A DNA stretch of 64,000 nt. Source: Magnolia sinica (taxonomy: Eukaryota; Streptophyta; Magnoliopsida; Magnoliales; Magnoliaceae). The position numbers and the translations under genes are program-made. Positions 45,803 through 60,576 of the stretch are shown one piece after another. The stretch is from contig NC_080582.1 in the NCBI RefSeq assembly GCF_029962835.1, positions 21,212,032-21,276,031 of the forward strand. Direction: 5' to 3'. Each line of letters starts with the position of its first letter. Position 1 is the first letter of the stretch. The notes beneath the pieces are model-generated. The model ran no database searches and was not told where the DNA came from. It worked only from the letters and a program-made list of their open reading frames with translations.

Positions 45803-48800
45803 GTACGACTCGACTCTCCTTCTATCAATTTCTGGGGTTTTTATCACCTTCTTGTTTCATTCCGTTTCATCCTAAGATCCTTTACCATTTTCCCGTTCCG
45901 ACATTCTTGAACTGATGGGATCTCACGATTTCTCTCGCTGAAAAAAACTTGTGATGAAAAAAAACTACTCCTGTGGGGTTGGAATTATCAAATGTTGGGG
46001 GTGGAAATGCCATTTCCCCTATTTTCCCCAGCAATTATGGTCGTTGATGGTCTGCGCCCGGGCCCAACAATCTCAAAATGTGGGCCCAAACTAACCCCAG
46101 GATTGATGGTTGTACCTTCAGACTGTAATTTATCCGCCATAGTGACTGTTAGGATTAATGATTTAAACGCCTGACCGGACATTGACCCATTTTTGCGAGC
46201 AGTTCTGTCTAACGCTCTGCCCTGATTGGCCTCTTTTTGGCCCAGAAATCTGCTTCATTTGAAATAACAAACAAGGTGAGAATAAACTGCTAATCTGCTG
46301 TAGCCTAGTGGTTAAATTCTAAGGCCATGTTTGGTAGGCCCGTAAAAGTGAGTTGATCTTTTTAGAGATCTTGATCTCTAATACATAATGAGTTCATGTT
46401 AACAGTGATTATGTACATGATTACTGTTTACTGACATGAAATGAACTCATTTTTAGGTTTCTGCCAAACAGGGCCTAACAGTTTGGTTTGAGCTTTGGCA
46501 GACGTAGTTTCGTTGTTTTTTTTTTTTTTTTTTTTTTTGTTTTTTTTTTTTTTAATTTTAATTTTTTAACAGTTATCCCCTTAACTAGGCTATGGCACTT
46601 GATAGAGTGGAATGGTGGAGAAGGATTCATGTAGCTGATCCCAATTAGTTGGGATGTGGGTTAGATGATGATGATGATGAGTTATGAGTTATCCCCACGA
46701 GTAACTGGGTCCTAAGGTCACCAGCCCTGTTTTGGTGGCCAGTTCTGGTCCAAACGAGTTTGGTTAGAATAATTCACTGGAAAAACTTGCAACCAAATTA
46801 CCCTATAGGGGTGGACATATCATCTCCCTCCCATGGGCCATGGTTGAGTTTGTGTTTTTATGGTTTAGGGCAATGTTCTGAAAATCAAAATCATGTCGCA
46901 AATTGTAACAGGGGCATATTGAATTGAATTGTAAATTGATTTTTTCCTTCCACCTTTTTAAGTAAGGAAAATTTAGAGTATAAAAAAAAGGGGGGGGCTA
47001 GTCATCATGCATCCATTTTTTATTCACACCTGTCAATAAAATAATGATTATCAAGTGCAATCCACTCAAATCATACAACTCCAATTGTTATCTTAACAAA
47101 ACACCAAAACCTGTCCATTATAAACAACATTGTCAAAGACAATGACCAAGAGTCATCTGTCTCCACATTAGGAATGCAGCCCTCTTCCTTCTCATCAGAG
47201 ATTGAGAGTGAAACGCAAAAAGGCGGGAAAAAAAAAATTCCTCCTCTTCCTTGTGCACCTTTCCTATCTCTTCTTCAAATCATGAGTCTCCTTGGGTCTA
47301 TAGTGAATGCAGAATTTCTATGTTCAGACTATAACATGAGCATCATTAAATTATATGCATTCAATTGCTTCATTACCTATAGAACACTGTCTTTTAAACA
47401 AAGAATATATTAAATTTACCAAATAATTTTGAAGTTTCCAAGATTTCTCATCTTGTATCTTGAGGATTAGGCTCATTTTGGCAATTCCCAATATTCAGTG
47501 TCTCCAAAGCTTTGACTGTTGTTCATCTATGAATTTTCAATAGAAAGGACTGCATCCTCCCGTGTTGCCATTCAACATCATGATCCATATCCAATAAGCC
47601 TATCAAATTGATGTAGAATGTGTCACAGATACATTCCTAGCATGGTTGGACCAAAAGAGGATAACTACTCCGAATCCACGGAGCTTCTCTGGACTTCTCA
47701 CAGAGACTTCTCGAATCCACGAGGAAAGAAAGCAAGAAAATAGAAATAAATTCTAATAAATTCGAAATTAATTGATGAATGAAAAAAAACGAGTTCACAA
47801 CCCTTCAAATAGGGATACCTAGCAATGGGAAAGAAATCAGAATCAAACTACGACTAAAACTCCTAGAATTCGCGACTTACTATAAATAATAAACTTACTA
47901 TTTATAGACGGTCGTGATGTCTACTAGTGCGCAAGGTTTTCGGCCAAAAATAGTAAGTGTCCTATTTGGCTTCACCAAGCTGTTCTCCTAATTTTTCTAA
48001 GCTCTTTTCGTGTCGGACGTAACTCCTAAAGCCCAACGGATGGAGAGTTATAATCAAACTAAAACTTACTATTTATAGTAAAAATGGAATTAAAATAGGG
48101 AAACGACCGTCGATTTGGTGGTGTTTCACAAATCCAGCTTGGGCAACCCGGCGTAGCGGGGTTGGGTGGCTAAAGTAGCTCATTCTACCCCAAAATCATA
48201 TATTTTACGTCCAATAACTCATTCCGGATTGCGAGATACGCCTGATTTAAGGTCTGACGGTCCGGATCACTTTTGTCATCGACCGGGCCTTTTCTGATCC
48301 ATCTTGGCCATGTAACTGCCCGCGACCCTCTCTACATCACAAATCAGGCCCTTGATTATTTTGCCTCCTTATATTGCACATTTAAATTGGAGCTTATACT
48401 ATATGAACACTGGAGCATCAATTTGCCTTTACTCAATCCTTTTCCTCCTTTTTGAGAGTATCTGCATCTGCACAAACAATGAATTTATTTTCAGCATTTT
48501 AGGTGTGAAATATAGATAGACATTTAAGAACTTCAAAATGTATGATCAAGTTACAAGTACTAACTAGAAACAACAACTCGCCTGCTTTAATGTACTCCAG
48601 TTGTGTTTGCAGTTGGCGGCATCATTAAGAAACCAGATTGCCAACTTATGTGATTTTTGGCCAATGGTCACTGTAACTTTCCCACCATGTGTTGTATAGA
48701 GAATAATGAGGTCATGACATGTATAATGCGCAAAAAAATAATTAACTCAATGGAAGTATTTTACCTAGCTGCTTTGACTTCCATGTCAACTGGCAATCTC

Positions 48801-51800
48801 CCTTGCAAACATGCCGTATGATGTGTAAATTATGTCTATCTGCTCATTGATGGCCATTTATTTTTGGAACATGGAACCATCCTCTTGGCATGATCAATAG
48901 TCCAAACTCCCATCTTAATTTCCAAGTCCACATTGAAGTAATCATTGCTTGTCAAAGAGAAAAGAAAAGAAAAGAAAGTAATCATGGTATTGGAATGTTG
49001 GGTTTAAGAATTAAGATGTTGCATGCAAAGCTCTATGAATTTGCAAATAGCCATGCATATCAACTATATCTTAGATTGTCTGAAACCTTTTGTTTCACAT
49101 CACCAAAATAGTCACTGCTCTTGCTTCCAGGCTTTTGAATATCCAATTCACATAGGCCTGATACAATATGTGATACAGGATGTATTAGTAGTATTTAGCA
49201 CTGATATAGGCTCAATGCGGTCATAAAGGCCTACATTTGAAATAAATAATTTCAAATCCCCTCTTATTTTTCCTCTTCTTTTTTCCATTTAAACCATGGA
49301 GGATGCTTACAAAGACATTTTAGATTAGATCCAAAGCCATTTTAGAGATTGAAACAAAAGATTTGAGTGGGATTTGATGAATTGAAGCGAAATGGACCAT
49401 TATGGGAAAAAACAGAAAAAAGGGTTTTTTCGTGTGTTCATTTTCTTGTTGTTGTATTTCAATGTAATGGGCCCTAATCTCCCAAATGGACCATTTAGTT
49501 CTCATTTGGTTTGCATTCAACAAGTTAAGCCAATGGATAACATTCTTATAAATGTAGTAATTGCCCTTTTCTATCTTTCTTTTGATAAAATCCAAAATCC
49601 AAAAACCAATTATTCTTTTACAAATAATAATTGTCCTCTCCTTTGAAATTGTATCAGCGTGGATAGCTAACTTAGCCAACATCAAATCTAAGTAGTAGGT
49701 TGCATGTGGTAGCTAAACAATTGCTTCCTTTTCTCCATCAACATAATACTTGCTTTGAACATATGCCACAACTTTTGTCAGTAAGCATTTCAACCATATT
49801 CTCTTCATCAATTTCATCTACAATTGAATAAGTAGTTCTAAGATATTTTGTAACAATAAAGGTGGCCATAACGGCCACCATTGTTACGTTTATGATACAG
49901 GATGTAATGACCGTCATGCTCTCTCTCTCTCTCTCTCTCATTGAAAGAAAACCCGAAAAACCTTTATCGGCCCCCTAATGGACTGTTATGGGGCCATTAC
50001 AGCTTTTACAGGGGGGGCATAATGGGCCGTTATGGGTCATTTTTTTTTTTTCATAATGGCCGTTACGACCTTGCAACATGTAACGGCCTTTACGGCAAAC
50101 CATGAGTAGTTCAAACAAGTTATCCTCATTCTTTGAGATATGCAGGAGGGACTTCTAAGAATTCTCACTCTTGCTCCGAATCATGACATTACTGTTTTTC
50201 AATGCTTCTCCCTTTGCGGTGGTTAGATTGTGTGTTGTCCTCCATGTCGTAGGAATCTTTTTGACATGGAGGCTTTGTAGTTCATCGGTTTGCTGGATCA
50301 TCTCAAGCTTGTTGTTCCTTGAACTCAAGACAAGGACTCCCTGTTATGGAAAGGTCATTGATTTGGGAACTTCTATGTTTGTTCCTTCTTCAGCCTTTTA
50401 GCAGAGTTAGACAGAGGCCCTGGTCCTGCGCATCCATTTCAACATTGGTTTTACAGTGCTCACCCTGGTAGTGTTTGTTTAGTTGGCTGGTCACAAAAGA
50501 GCATTGACTATTGATAACCTCCAGCTAAGATCACTTGTTCTCCGCAATATATGTTTGCCATGCATGGCGGACACGAAGTCAATTGATCACTTGTTCATTC
50601 ATTGTCCTTTTACTTGCACGATATGGGTTGGTCCTTACTGCGGCTCAGATATCTTGGGTCATGCCTCGGTTTGTTGATGTCCTCCTATGGGCATGGCATG
50701 GAGGATGTGGCAGGAAAGACAGGAAAATAGCTTGGAGGCTCCTCATCATGGCAATCTGGAAGGAGAGGAATGATCATTGTTTTAGGAATGGCGGGACCTC
50801 CATGGATAGAGTGATATGCATAATTAAAGGTCTTGTCAAGAGTTGGGCTCTCTATGTTAATGCAGCCAAAGGTGCATCTATCTCTTCCTTTTTGGGTTGT
50901 TATGATTGTGCTAGGTGTATTCTTTCCCTTCCTTGTGATAGGTTTCTTAATAAATAATTTTGTTTCCTCTCAAAAAAATCAATAGGCTTTAGAAAGATTG
51001 TTTTGCTAGGACTTCTTCTTCATTTTTTATAATTAACAACAATTTATTGGAGAAGGAGAGGGGAGGTTTATCCATTTTAAGGCAAATGGATAAGAGTCTC
51101 CAACATACAATAAAAGCAGTCACACCAAACTTCGCTAGTCATCTTCTTTAAAATTACCCACATGAGGGCCTAAATTAAATGAAATAGGACAATTAGCAAA
51201 CAAGCCTTTAATTTCATTAACAGAAAAATAAAAAAACAAAAATAACAGCCACTTCTAGTGTAGCCTATTGGATCTGTCACCCAAGATAGGGACTTTTTGG
51301 ATCCCTTTCTATTATGAGGTGGTTAAGGGAGCCATGTGAGATATTAACCAAGAATTGGTTATAGATTGGTTTTCCCCATCTGTCCACTTGAGTGGAACCT
51401 GGAATCGCCAAGCTGCCTTTGTTTTCTGTTCTGAATAGCACATTGCGGATTATGGGTTATTTGCAATCTAGATTGCTATTGTTCCTGACCTAAAATTGCA
51501 ATGCTATACTCTTGGTGTATATTAAGTTGTAATGTATATTTATATTCAGAATGTAAATACTTATACGTTGATTTATACAATAGCATGCATATGATACAAT
51601 AGTATGCATGTTGATCCATATCAATAAACTTCATGGCTCATATATAAATTACAACATCAATTCATATATGAAGTTCTTAGTTGCACGATCCTTTTAACTA
51701 GATGTCGCTTCAAATAATGAATGAGACTTATGCTTTCGCTTTATATTTGTACCTATTTATACTTTCTAACAATTTGAAACAAGTGGTTCTCTCCCACACT

Positions 51801-54800
51801 CAAATCTCTAGCCATTCACTTCACACTTGTATATCATTCCTAGTGTTGTCAAAATATGTGATTGTATAAGCGATTATGCCATCGCATATGCCATTTTGAA
51901 TGAGTGGACCACAAATGCCATGGTGGCATATACGGTTATTGTGCCATTGGGCTTATGCTGTCGCATAGAGAAGTATGAGACTGCATAAGCCACTTTCTAA
52001 TAGTTTGAAACAAGCAGTTCTCCTCTCCCACACTAAAATCTCTAGCCGTTTCGCTTCACACTTGTATATCATTTCTAGTGCTGTCAAAATATGTGATCGT
52101 ATAAGCGATTATGCCATCACGTATGCCATTTTGAATGAGTGGACCGCATATGCCATGGTGGCATATACGATTATTGTGCCATTGGGCTTATGCTATTGCA
52201 CACAAAAGTATGCGACCGCATAAGCCATAGTTATGTGATTATGTCATTATGTACACAATATGTGATGGCATAACCTCCCAACGGTTAGATTTTTTACCGT
52301 GGGTTTTTTTTTTTAAACTTCATTTCTCTCACTTTTTGCCTATAAATGTTTGAAATTAAAACTTTCTAAAAAAAAGGATTATGGCCCTAAAATTTTATAG
52401 CACACAAAGAACCCATTAAAGTTTCTCTTGCTTAACCCTAATTTGAATCCCATAGAGTATTTATACCCTATACATAAAAATACTCAAAATACCCTATTCG
52501 GTTGGGTCAGGTCTCCAATCTTTAAACTCTCTCTCTCCACATACACACACACACACGCACACTTTATTACTCTCATTCTCTCTGAAAATGACATCATTAA
52601 AATTTATATGTTGCTTTTTTCCCCACACTTTTTAGTATGTGCATTCATTTAAGTAGTTGTTAATTTACTTATTATAGTCTAATACTCTAATTAAATTATA
52701 AAAAATAATTCCCTAGACGTGTGGTATTTTTATATAATTTTTTCATTTTCTGTGATTTTTTTATTTTAAAAAAATTGTTTGGGGGGCTGTGCCATTGCAT
52801 AAGCGCACAACCCCATTGGGTTGCACGGGATCGCTTATGCCATTGGACAACATTGATCCTTCCAAAAAATATATAGCTAACTTCTAAAGTATATAATTAC
52901 TTCTAAGGTATAGAAATCACTTTTAAAGGTTTCTGAAGTATATGTGTCGCTTTGTATAGTATGTTAGTCACTTCTAAAGTATATATAAGGGGCCGTTTGA
53001 CACCATGGAAATGGTGGTAAAGGCAAAAGGTAAGTGTGTTTGGAGAGTCATCTGGCGGTGGTCCATTTACCACCGTTTCACCCATTTTAAATTCCTTGGC
53101 TAGAGGCATGTTTTTACGCCGCATTACCACCCATTACCATGGATCATGTAAGAGCCAAAATGACAGTGGCCTTGGCTTCAAGAATTGATAGGCCCCACCA
53201 TGAAGTTTATATGAAATCTACCTGGATCACTAAGTGTGTCCCTTGACTTCAAGAATTGGTGGGCCCCACCATGAAGTTTACATGAAACCCACTTTGATCA
53301 CTAAGTGTGTCACCTCAATTTAACCACAGAACCCAAAAACCCAATCCGGTTCGTGATTCAGATGGTCCATATGAAGGGAAAAGTTGGGAGAGAGACACCC
53401 GCCCTTGATTTTTTTCAGGGCTCACCATGATGATTATATGAAATCCACTATAACCATTAGATACAAAGCTAAAATGTAGGTGTCGGCAATGTTTTAAATA
53501 TTGACGATATCGGCCGATATATGCCAAGATATATCTTGTATCCCACCCATGCGATACGAAATGCACAGGTAGTGTCGATATATCCCACATGTTTGATCCA
53601 ATGAGAATTTTCAATTTCTGATCCTTTTTTTTGTTGTTGAAATTATGTTAAATCAGTGTCAAATGGTTATAAATCCATTGGTTCTTCATGTTTTGTATGA
53701 AAAATCATGGAGTTGGAACTTTAATTTCAATATCCATTGGTTCTTCATGTTCTCCATTTTTTTTTTCTCTAAATTTTCCTTCAACCACCTATCAATGGGG
53801 ACTAATTTCAAAGTATTTAGGAGTTTTTGATGAAATGATCATCACATACACTCTAATTTTGAAATTTGAGTGTAGGTGGTCCTATTTAGGGAAATTTTGA
53901 AAATTTCCTGATCTCCCAAATTGCTTGCAATGTTGCATTCCAAACATGAAATCAAGCATGTATGAGGGTTGATTTACTGATTAGTTAAGTCTGTGTCAAT
54001 TTTCGGAAAATAAAAATTATTTTTAATAAAAAATTACTAATTTTTTTCTTCAAAAATTCGCTTCAACCAACTGTCAATTGAAACCAATTTTAAAATATGT
54101 AGGAGTGTTTGATGAAATGATCATCACATACACTCTAAATGCTATGCATTCAATTTGAATATAGTTGCATTAGTTCAGTCAAACAACGCATAGCTTAGGA
54201 CCCTATACAAAGGAAACCTATGATGTTCACTTCTTTTTTCAGATGTTATGATTTAAAAATGCGTATTAAGGTCTTTTTTAACAATCCCTAAAGTTTCATT
54301 GAAAAAATCAATCATTTTCCCAATGCTTCCCCATGTTTCCCAAAAAGTGCGATAAATTATCCGATACAAATGATATATCCCATGCGATAACCAGTACGTA
54401 TCTATATCCCAATGATGCAATACGTAACACAATAATGATATTTCAAACACTGGGTCTCAGGACAAAAAATCAAGCCCATCTGTGATCCAGATGGGCCACA
54501 CGAATAGAAATTGTTTGGAGGGTGAGCATTACTATTTCCCTTTGTATGGCCCCACCTGAATCACCAATCAGGCTGATATTTGGGCCTTGAGACTAAAATT
54601 AAGTGATGCATCGAGTGATCGGGGTGGATTTTACATAAACATCATGGTCAGCGATGTCTGATAAAAAATTTTAAGGCCTAGATGGGTTCACTTCACGACT
54701 TCTACATGAAAATGGGTAGTAGTTGACTTCAAGAATTGGTGTGTCCCACCTTAATGTTTATATGAAATCCACCTTGATCACCAGGCGTGTAGCCCCATTT

Positions 54801-57800
54801 TAGCTTTAGGGCCCAAAAATCAGCCCGGTCCATGATTCAGGTGAGGCCATACGAAGGGAAACAGTTGGAAGAGGGATGCCCTATATACCATTTCCAATAG
54901 TATGGTCCATCTGAATCATGAACTAGGCTGATATTTGGGCACTATGACTAAAATTAAGTGTCACATCTAGTGATCAGGGTGGATTTTACATAAAATATCA
55001 TGGTGAGCCATCTCTGACAAATTTTTAAAGCGTATATGGGTTCACGTCACGACTTTTGCATGAAAATCACTAAAGTTGACTTCAAGAATTGGTGGACCCC
55101 ATCGTAATGTTTACATGAAATCCACCTTGATCACCAAGTATGTCACCCCATTTTAGCCGTAGGGCCCAAAAATTAGCCTGGTCCGTGATTTAGGCGGGCC
55201 ATACGAAGGGAAACAATTGGGAGAGGGACACCCCATATACTGTTTCCAATTGTATGGTCCCCTTGAATCACAGTCTGGGATGTTTTTGGGCCCTACAACT
55301 AAAAGGGAATGACGCACCTAGTACTCAGGGTGGATTTCACATAAACATTATAGTGGATCACGTGTGAGAATTGGTAAAATGCATGTCATGTATCCAGGAA
55401 GGTGTCAAACACAAATTTTGGATTCACATGGAATCCATGTGCATATTGCCAAACACAATTGATGATTCCAATTCATATGGATTCCATGGTAATTGTAATT
55501 TGGATTCCAATTCACATGTAATCCATGTTGCCAAATGATCCCTAAGTAACTTCTAAAGTCACTTTCTAAATTATACAAGTCATTTTTAAAGTATACAAAT
55601 TACTTCTTAAGTATATAAGTCACTTTCTAAAGAATATAAATCACTTTTAAAGTATATGAGTCTCTTTCTATAGTTTATGCAATGGAGTGACCCACATGGT
55701 CCTACCCTAGCATAACTCGTATTGGAGAGAGTAATGAACCACATGCCCATTCCTATACCACATACAAGAGCAACCCACAATCTAGGTGACCTAGGTCCAC
55801 TCATTCAAGGTAATTGTGCATTCAGTTTTTCATTCTTTCTTTCTTTCTTTCTTTTTGGGGCATTCGTCCATTGGTTTGTCTATAATATCAACTTCTATTT
55901 TAGGAAATGTATTTTGTACTTCATTATAACTCGGAAGTTTTAATCCTGCTCCAATGGGTGCCACTACTTCCATTGAATAAAAGAGGACTTGTAACCAGAT
56001 TAACCGCAAGGGCATTTGCAAGGAGAAATCTACATATGGCCAGGCAAACATTTTCTGTCCTTTTCATCCATAATTCGTTTAGAATAAATTGTTTTGGATT
56101 TCCCCAGCTCCCTATTGGTGAATGCCTTTTCTTTTTTCCTTTTCCATGCTCCATCCTTGTCCCTGCCTCCTGGGTTCTTTATCGTCAAAATAGAAATCCT
56201 TACATATAAAACAGGTCCTAATGTCAATATGTCCTTGCATATTTTATTACATCCAATATCATTATCATCATCGGCGTTATCATCATCATAGCCTTCTCCC
56301 AGCAATTATGGTATTTAAAAAAAAATAAAAATATTAGTATACAACCAGAATTTTGTTGTAAATATTATTAATGTTAACATTTCAGACTCATCTCAGTTAC
56401 AGAATTCTGCCTTTGGGTTTCCATTTTTGACTTATCTGAGTCAACAAGAATCTTTCCTATTTTATAAAACAGGTCATACAAATCATCAGTTTGCCATCTT
56501 TTGCAAAGTGAAAGTTTGGACTTGGTGACTGGGACAACCAAACCAGTTGACTTGGCCAAGTTCGAACTGGACTGGTGAGTTTTTTAACACAGGGTGGAAC
56601 ATTATAAAAGGCATTGTCCTGATAAATAAAAAATAGATCATAAAAATTCATAGATACTAAATAGGTCGTGATATAAAATAAGGTTGTAAGGAAAACTAAA
56701 TGCATGTTTGGATGCCCTCGCCCAGCACTGCAGGTCAGACCTGAATGCATCATACATTCATTTGGGGTGGAAATGTTAACAAAACCAAACCATACATCAT
56801 GCACATTTCATTTTCTGAACAGCCCTAATGCTTGGCAGAACGGATTGTTTATCCATTCCACTGAAATAGCCATTCTTTCCATGATTTGACATACGTCAAA
56901 AGACACCCTTAGTTTTTTCCATGATTGTCCTTCCTATATGTGACGGTATAAGTGGTACATGTCGTGCACATTGATTTTCGTCATTAATATGTTCCTGTGT
57001 TACATATTCCATGACTGGGTCCTGTACTCTTTGACCTACATGTTGCTAAGTTTTTAACTTTGAAGTGAGGATATACTTTTTTGTTGTCTTTTCTTGTTAT
57101 TCTTGACTTCAATTGTAATAAAAAGATCAGTTATCTCATTGCAGATTTGAAGAGAGAGGAGCTGATTTCAGGTCTCTTATTTCCACCTCCACGACCCCCC
57201 ATTCCTCCATCCACTGGTCACTGCACTATTTACAATAAGCAAGCTGCTAAGGAAGATAATAGGCAGCTTTCTGACAGCTTGATCACAGAAACTTGTGCTT
57301 CAAATAGATGCTTTGAGGCAGAGGACAGGTCAACAGCAGTAGCTAAGATATCTCTCAATGGCAGCAAGCTTGGCCAGAAATGTAATGTCAGTGAGGTTCC
57401 TGAGCTGGACACCATTTCTGCTTCTCCCCATGTTCAGACAGATGCGAAAATTGATGAGACCTATTTTGATCTCAATCAATCGCTAGCAAGGATCCAGCGG
57501 TCCAAGTCAAGGCAAAAGGCTCTAGAGCTTCGGAATAGTGTGAAAGAAAGTTCAGAAAAGTGTTTGTCCAAGGAAAATATTACCTATGCACATACTGGCA
57601 GAGTTACAAGGTCAACAGGTACTCACCAACAGCCTACTGGTGTAATGGAATCATCGAAAGACTCCTCAGGTATCACCAACGGGTGTGGTGGAAGAGTTAC
57701 CCGATCTAGATCCACTAAGCAGTTAAATTGTGTTGATGATGCATCAATTAAACCAGGAGGATGCTTAAACTGTCTTGGAGGAGATGGCCTCCAAAAGGCA

Positions 57801-60519
57801 GTAGATGCTGATGTAACTGTCCCGTCGGAACACGCTGTAAATAAATTAAACCTCTCATCTAATGACGTTGATGATATTGATGATCCACATTCTTGCGCTG
57901 CTGGGAGTATAGAAATGGAGATTGTTCTTGATACGCCAGATGCAGCCCATAACAACAGAGGGAGATTGGAATCTTCCATCTCAAGATCTCCTATTGACAC
58001 AAACACCATTGTGGAGCCGAGGCAGCTTGTCTTTGATGACATAGAAGAATGCAGTGCATTGGAAGAAGCTAAGCAGGAGAGCTCATTGGAGATGAGAGAT
58101 GTCGTGGAGTCGGTGCCTACTCAATTATCAAAGAAAGAACCAATTTCCAAAGATTTCCAGGATACAGATGGTTCCTCTGCTGCCGAGCTGCCGTCAGAAA
58201 AGGCTGTATTACAGAACAAAACCGTGGACTGCATGAAGGAAGCTTTGAAGACTTCCATTGAATGCCAAGCAGAGAGATGTGATATGCTTCAGAAACAGGA
58301 ATCAGAGCATGAGTTTTGTGATGTCTCATTTACTTATATACCTTCAAATCTATCCGCTCCATCATCGACGAACAGAACATCCATCTCTAATAAAGCGTTT
58401 TGTGGAGATGCATTAACTGATTCATCCGCAGCTGGCAGTGGGATGTCAAACCGGTCCTGGTCCAAAGTCGCTCAATCCAATTCATCTCCCTCACAAATAG
58501 TTGGAAAAGGTTCACTGGAAAGTGAGCTTCGAGCAGAGAATTTCGATTTCCCTAAAGTAGTTATTGCTTCACATATAGGAAATTCTGCTGGTGAGAAATG
58601 CATTGGGGAGTTTGATGCCAGACCTCACAAGTCACTGCTAGATGATTGTGAACTTGCAGCAGCGGCAAATGATTTCCCTGGAAAATTCACAAGAGCTTGT
58701 CTCAATAGCGCTAGTGCTTTGCTTTGGTCTGGGGGACCTGACATGTTGGACGCCCAAGAACCTCAATTATATGCTGTAGCAGCGGATGCTGAAAATGTTG
58801 TTAGGCAGAAAATAACTCCAGAACCTGCTCAAAGCCCCAGGAGAGAAGTTCCGTACTTCTTAAGGAGCTCTACTAGCTGTGATAAGAATCTTCACTCTTC
58901 TAAATCAAATGGAGGACATGACATGTTGGAAGGCCAAGAACCTCAATTATATGCTGTTGCGGTGGATGCTGAAAATGGAAGTGTTTTAAGGAAGAAAGTA
59001 ACTCCAAAACCTGCTCAAAGCCCCAGGCGAGAAGCTCCATACTTCTTAAGGAGCTCTACTAGCTGTGATAAGAATCTTCGTTCTTCTAAATCAAATGGAG
59101 GACCTGACATGTTGGAAGCCCTAGAACCTCAATTATATGCTGTTGCAGTGGATGCCGAAAATGGAAGTGTTTTAAGGCAGAAGGTAACACCAAAACCTGC
59201 TCAAAGCTCCAAGAGAGATGCTCCGTACTTCTTAAGGAGCTCTACTTTTTGTTCGTCTAAATCAGATGGATCTCATAGTGCAAAGCCAAGACAATCAGTA
59301 AAAAATGTCAATAATGCATGTGTGATTTCATGGCCCATGTTTAAGAGGAGGAAAACTGATGGTCAATCAAATAATTTCTTCAATACATCCCCAAGGGTTA
59401 GGGAAGTTAATCAACCTGGGCAAATTCATGAGGACAGCATCAAAAGACACTCAAAGAGCTTGGAAGTTACTTCAGAGAGAATGGCAGAGGTTCAGAATTT
59501 CTCCATATTGCATGAAGTGGAAGCTGCTTGGACAAATGCAGCCATTCACAGCTCTGGGGCAGAGATGCATCAGAGAAAGCAACACCTTATTGAAGAAGTA
59601 ACCGAACCATCACAAAAGCTGCAAGTATCATGCCCAATTCTGCATGAGGTATTTTTATTATTTATTTATTTTTAATTTTGTGAGGTAAGGTAACCAGAAA
59701 ATGTTACAAATTATATGGTCATCATCATACTTGTTAGCAAATGTGCAGTTTTCTGACGTCCCTAACCTAGTTCCATAAATTTGGAGCCCGTGGTTCATTG
59801 ATTCATGCTGTTGATCTGATGGGCCAAACTGTGGATGGGGGATGCCAGGGAAAATGAAAATCCTCCAGACTTGAGACCAAGCAACAATAATTTTTTGTGG
59901 AAGAAAAGAGTACAATGCCCATGAAGCTAGTGTATAAGCAGACCTTACAGCAAGGCTTAACCTGGACACCTGTTCTTTCGCTAGTGGAAGATCCTATTGG
60001 CAAAGTTACTGGAAGATCCAAACATTTTGAGCTTTGGCCTTTGTCTTGTGAATGCAAACTGTTTCTGTATTTTACTTCTTAACTATCTGGATGTCTATCT
60101 GTGTGCCACGGATTGATGGGTTCGGATCTTCCAGTTTGGGGGACTTTTTGGTATCACTTATTAAATCAACAGGCTGGATAGCTGAACCTTTGGCCCACCT
60201 TATAGAATTGGGCTCATCAGCAAACTGTACATTTCCTGACCTGTAGGACCCAGTAATTCCTGAAATAGCAATGTACAATTGAAAGAACCATCCAGTCCTT
60301 TAGTCAGGGAGCATCACCTAATGATAAAATAAGAAGAATAAGAAAACATTGCACTGATAAATTTCGACATAAATTTCTTCCTTCCAGGCATATCTAACAA
60401 CAATGTTATCAGAATCGTACGATTCACGATATGAATTCAATTTTTTCTTCTTTCTTTGTACCTTTTTGCGTATTAAACATGAAAAAGGCACTCTTGTATT
60501 AAAAATATCCTTATTTTTT

Positions 60520-60576
<57 letters not shown>

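Larger units (their letters stand above)
52989..55542. mobile_element. PIF/Harbinger-like non-autonomous element
   Basis: Ends GGGGCCGTTTGACACCATGG (left) and, on the reverse strand, GGGATCATTTGGCAACATGG (right). They match at about three quarters of positions and are flanked on both sides by TAA (52986-52988 and 55543-55545), the usual 3-bp target of PIF/Harbinger. No transposase frame. Inside are a nested hAT-like element and a tandem set of fold-back units. It sits in intron 1 within a minisatellite. Confidence 0.65.

Noticed and set aside
49320..49685. 121-codon reverse frame in intron 1
   Set aside because: No recognisable motif. Composition follows the AT-rich background.
57081..57144. 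Exon 2 starting at the ATG at 57081
   Set aside because: The exon 1 donor phase joins cleanly at 57145 after a CAG acceptor, and the upstream part is T-rich intron.
59700..60280. Small open frames between exons 2 and 3 as an extra exon
   Set aside because: They lack family motifs and suitable splice sites with matching phase.
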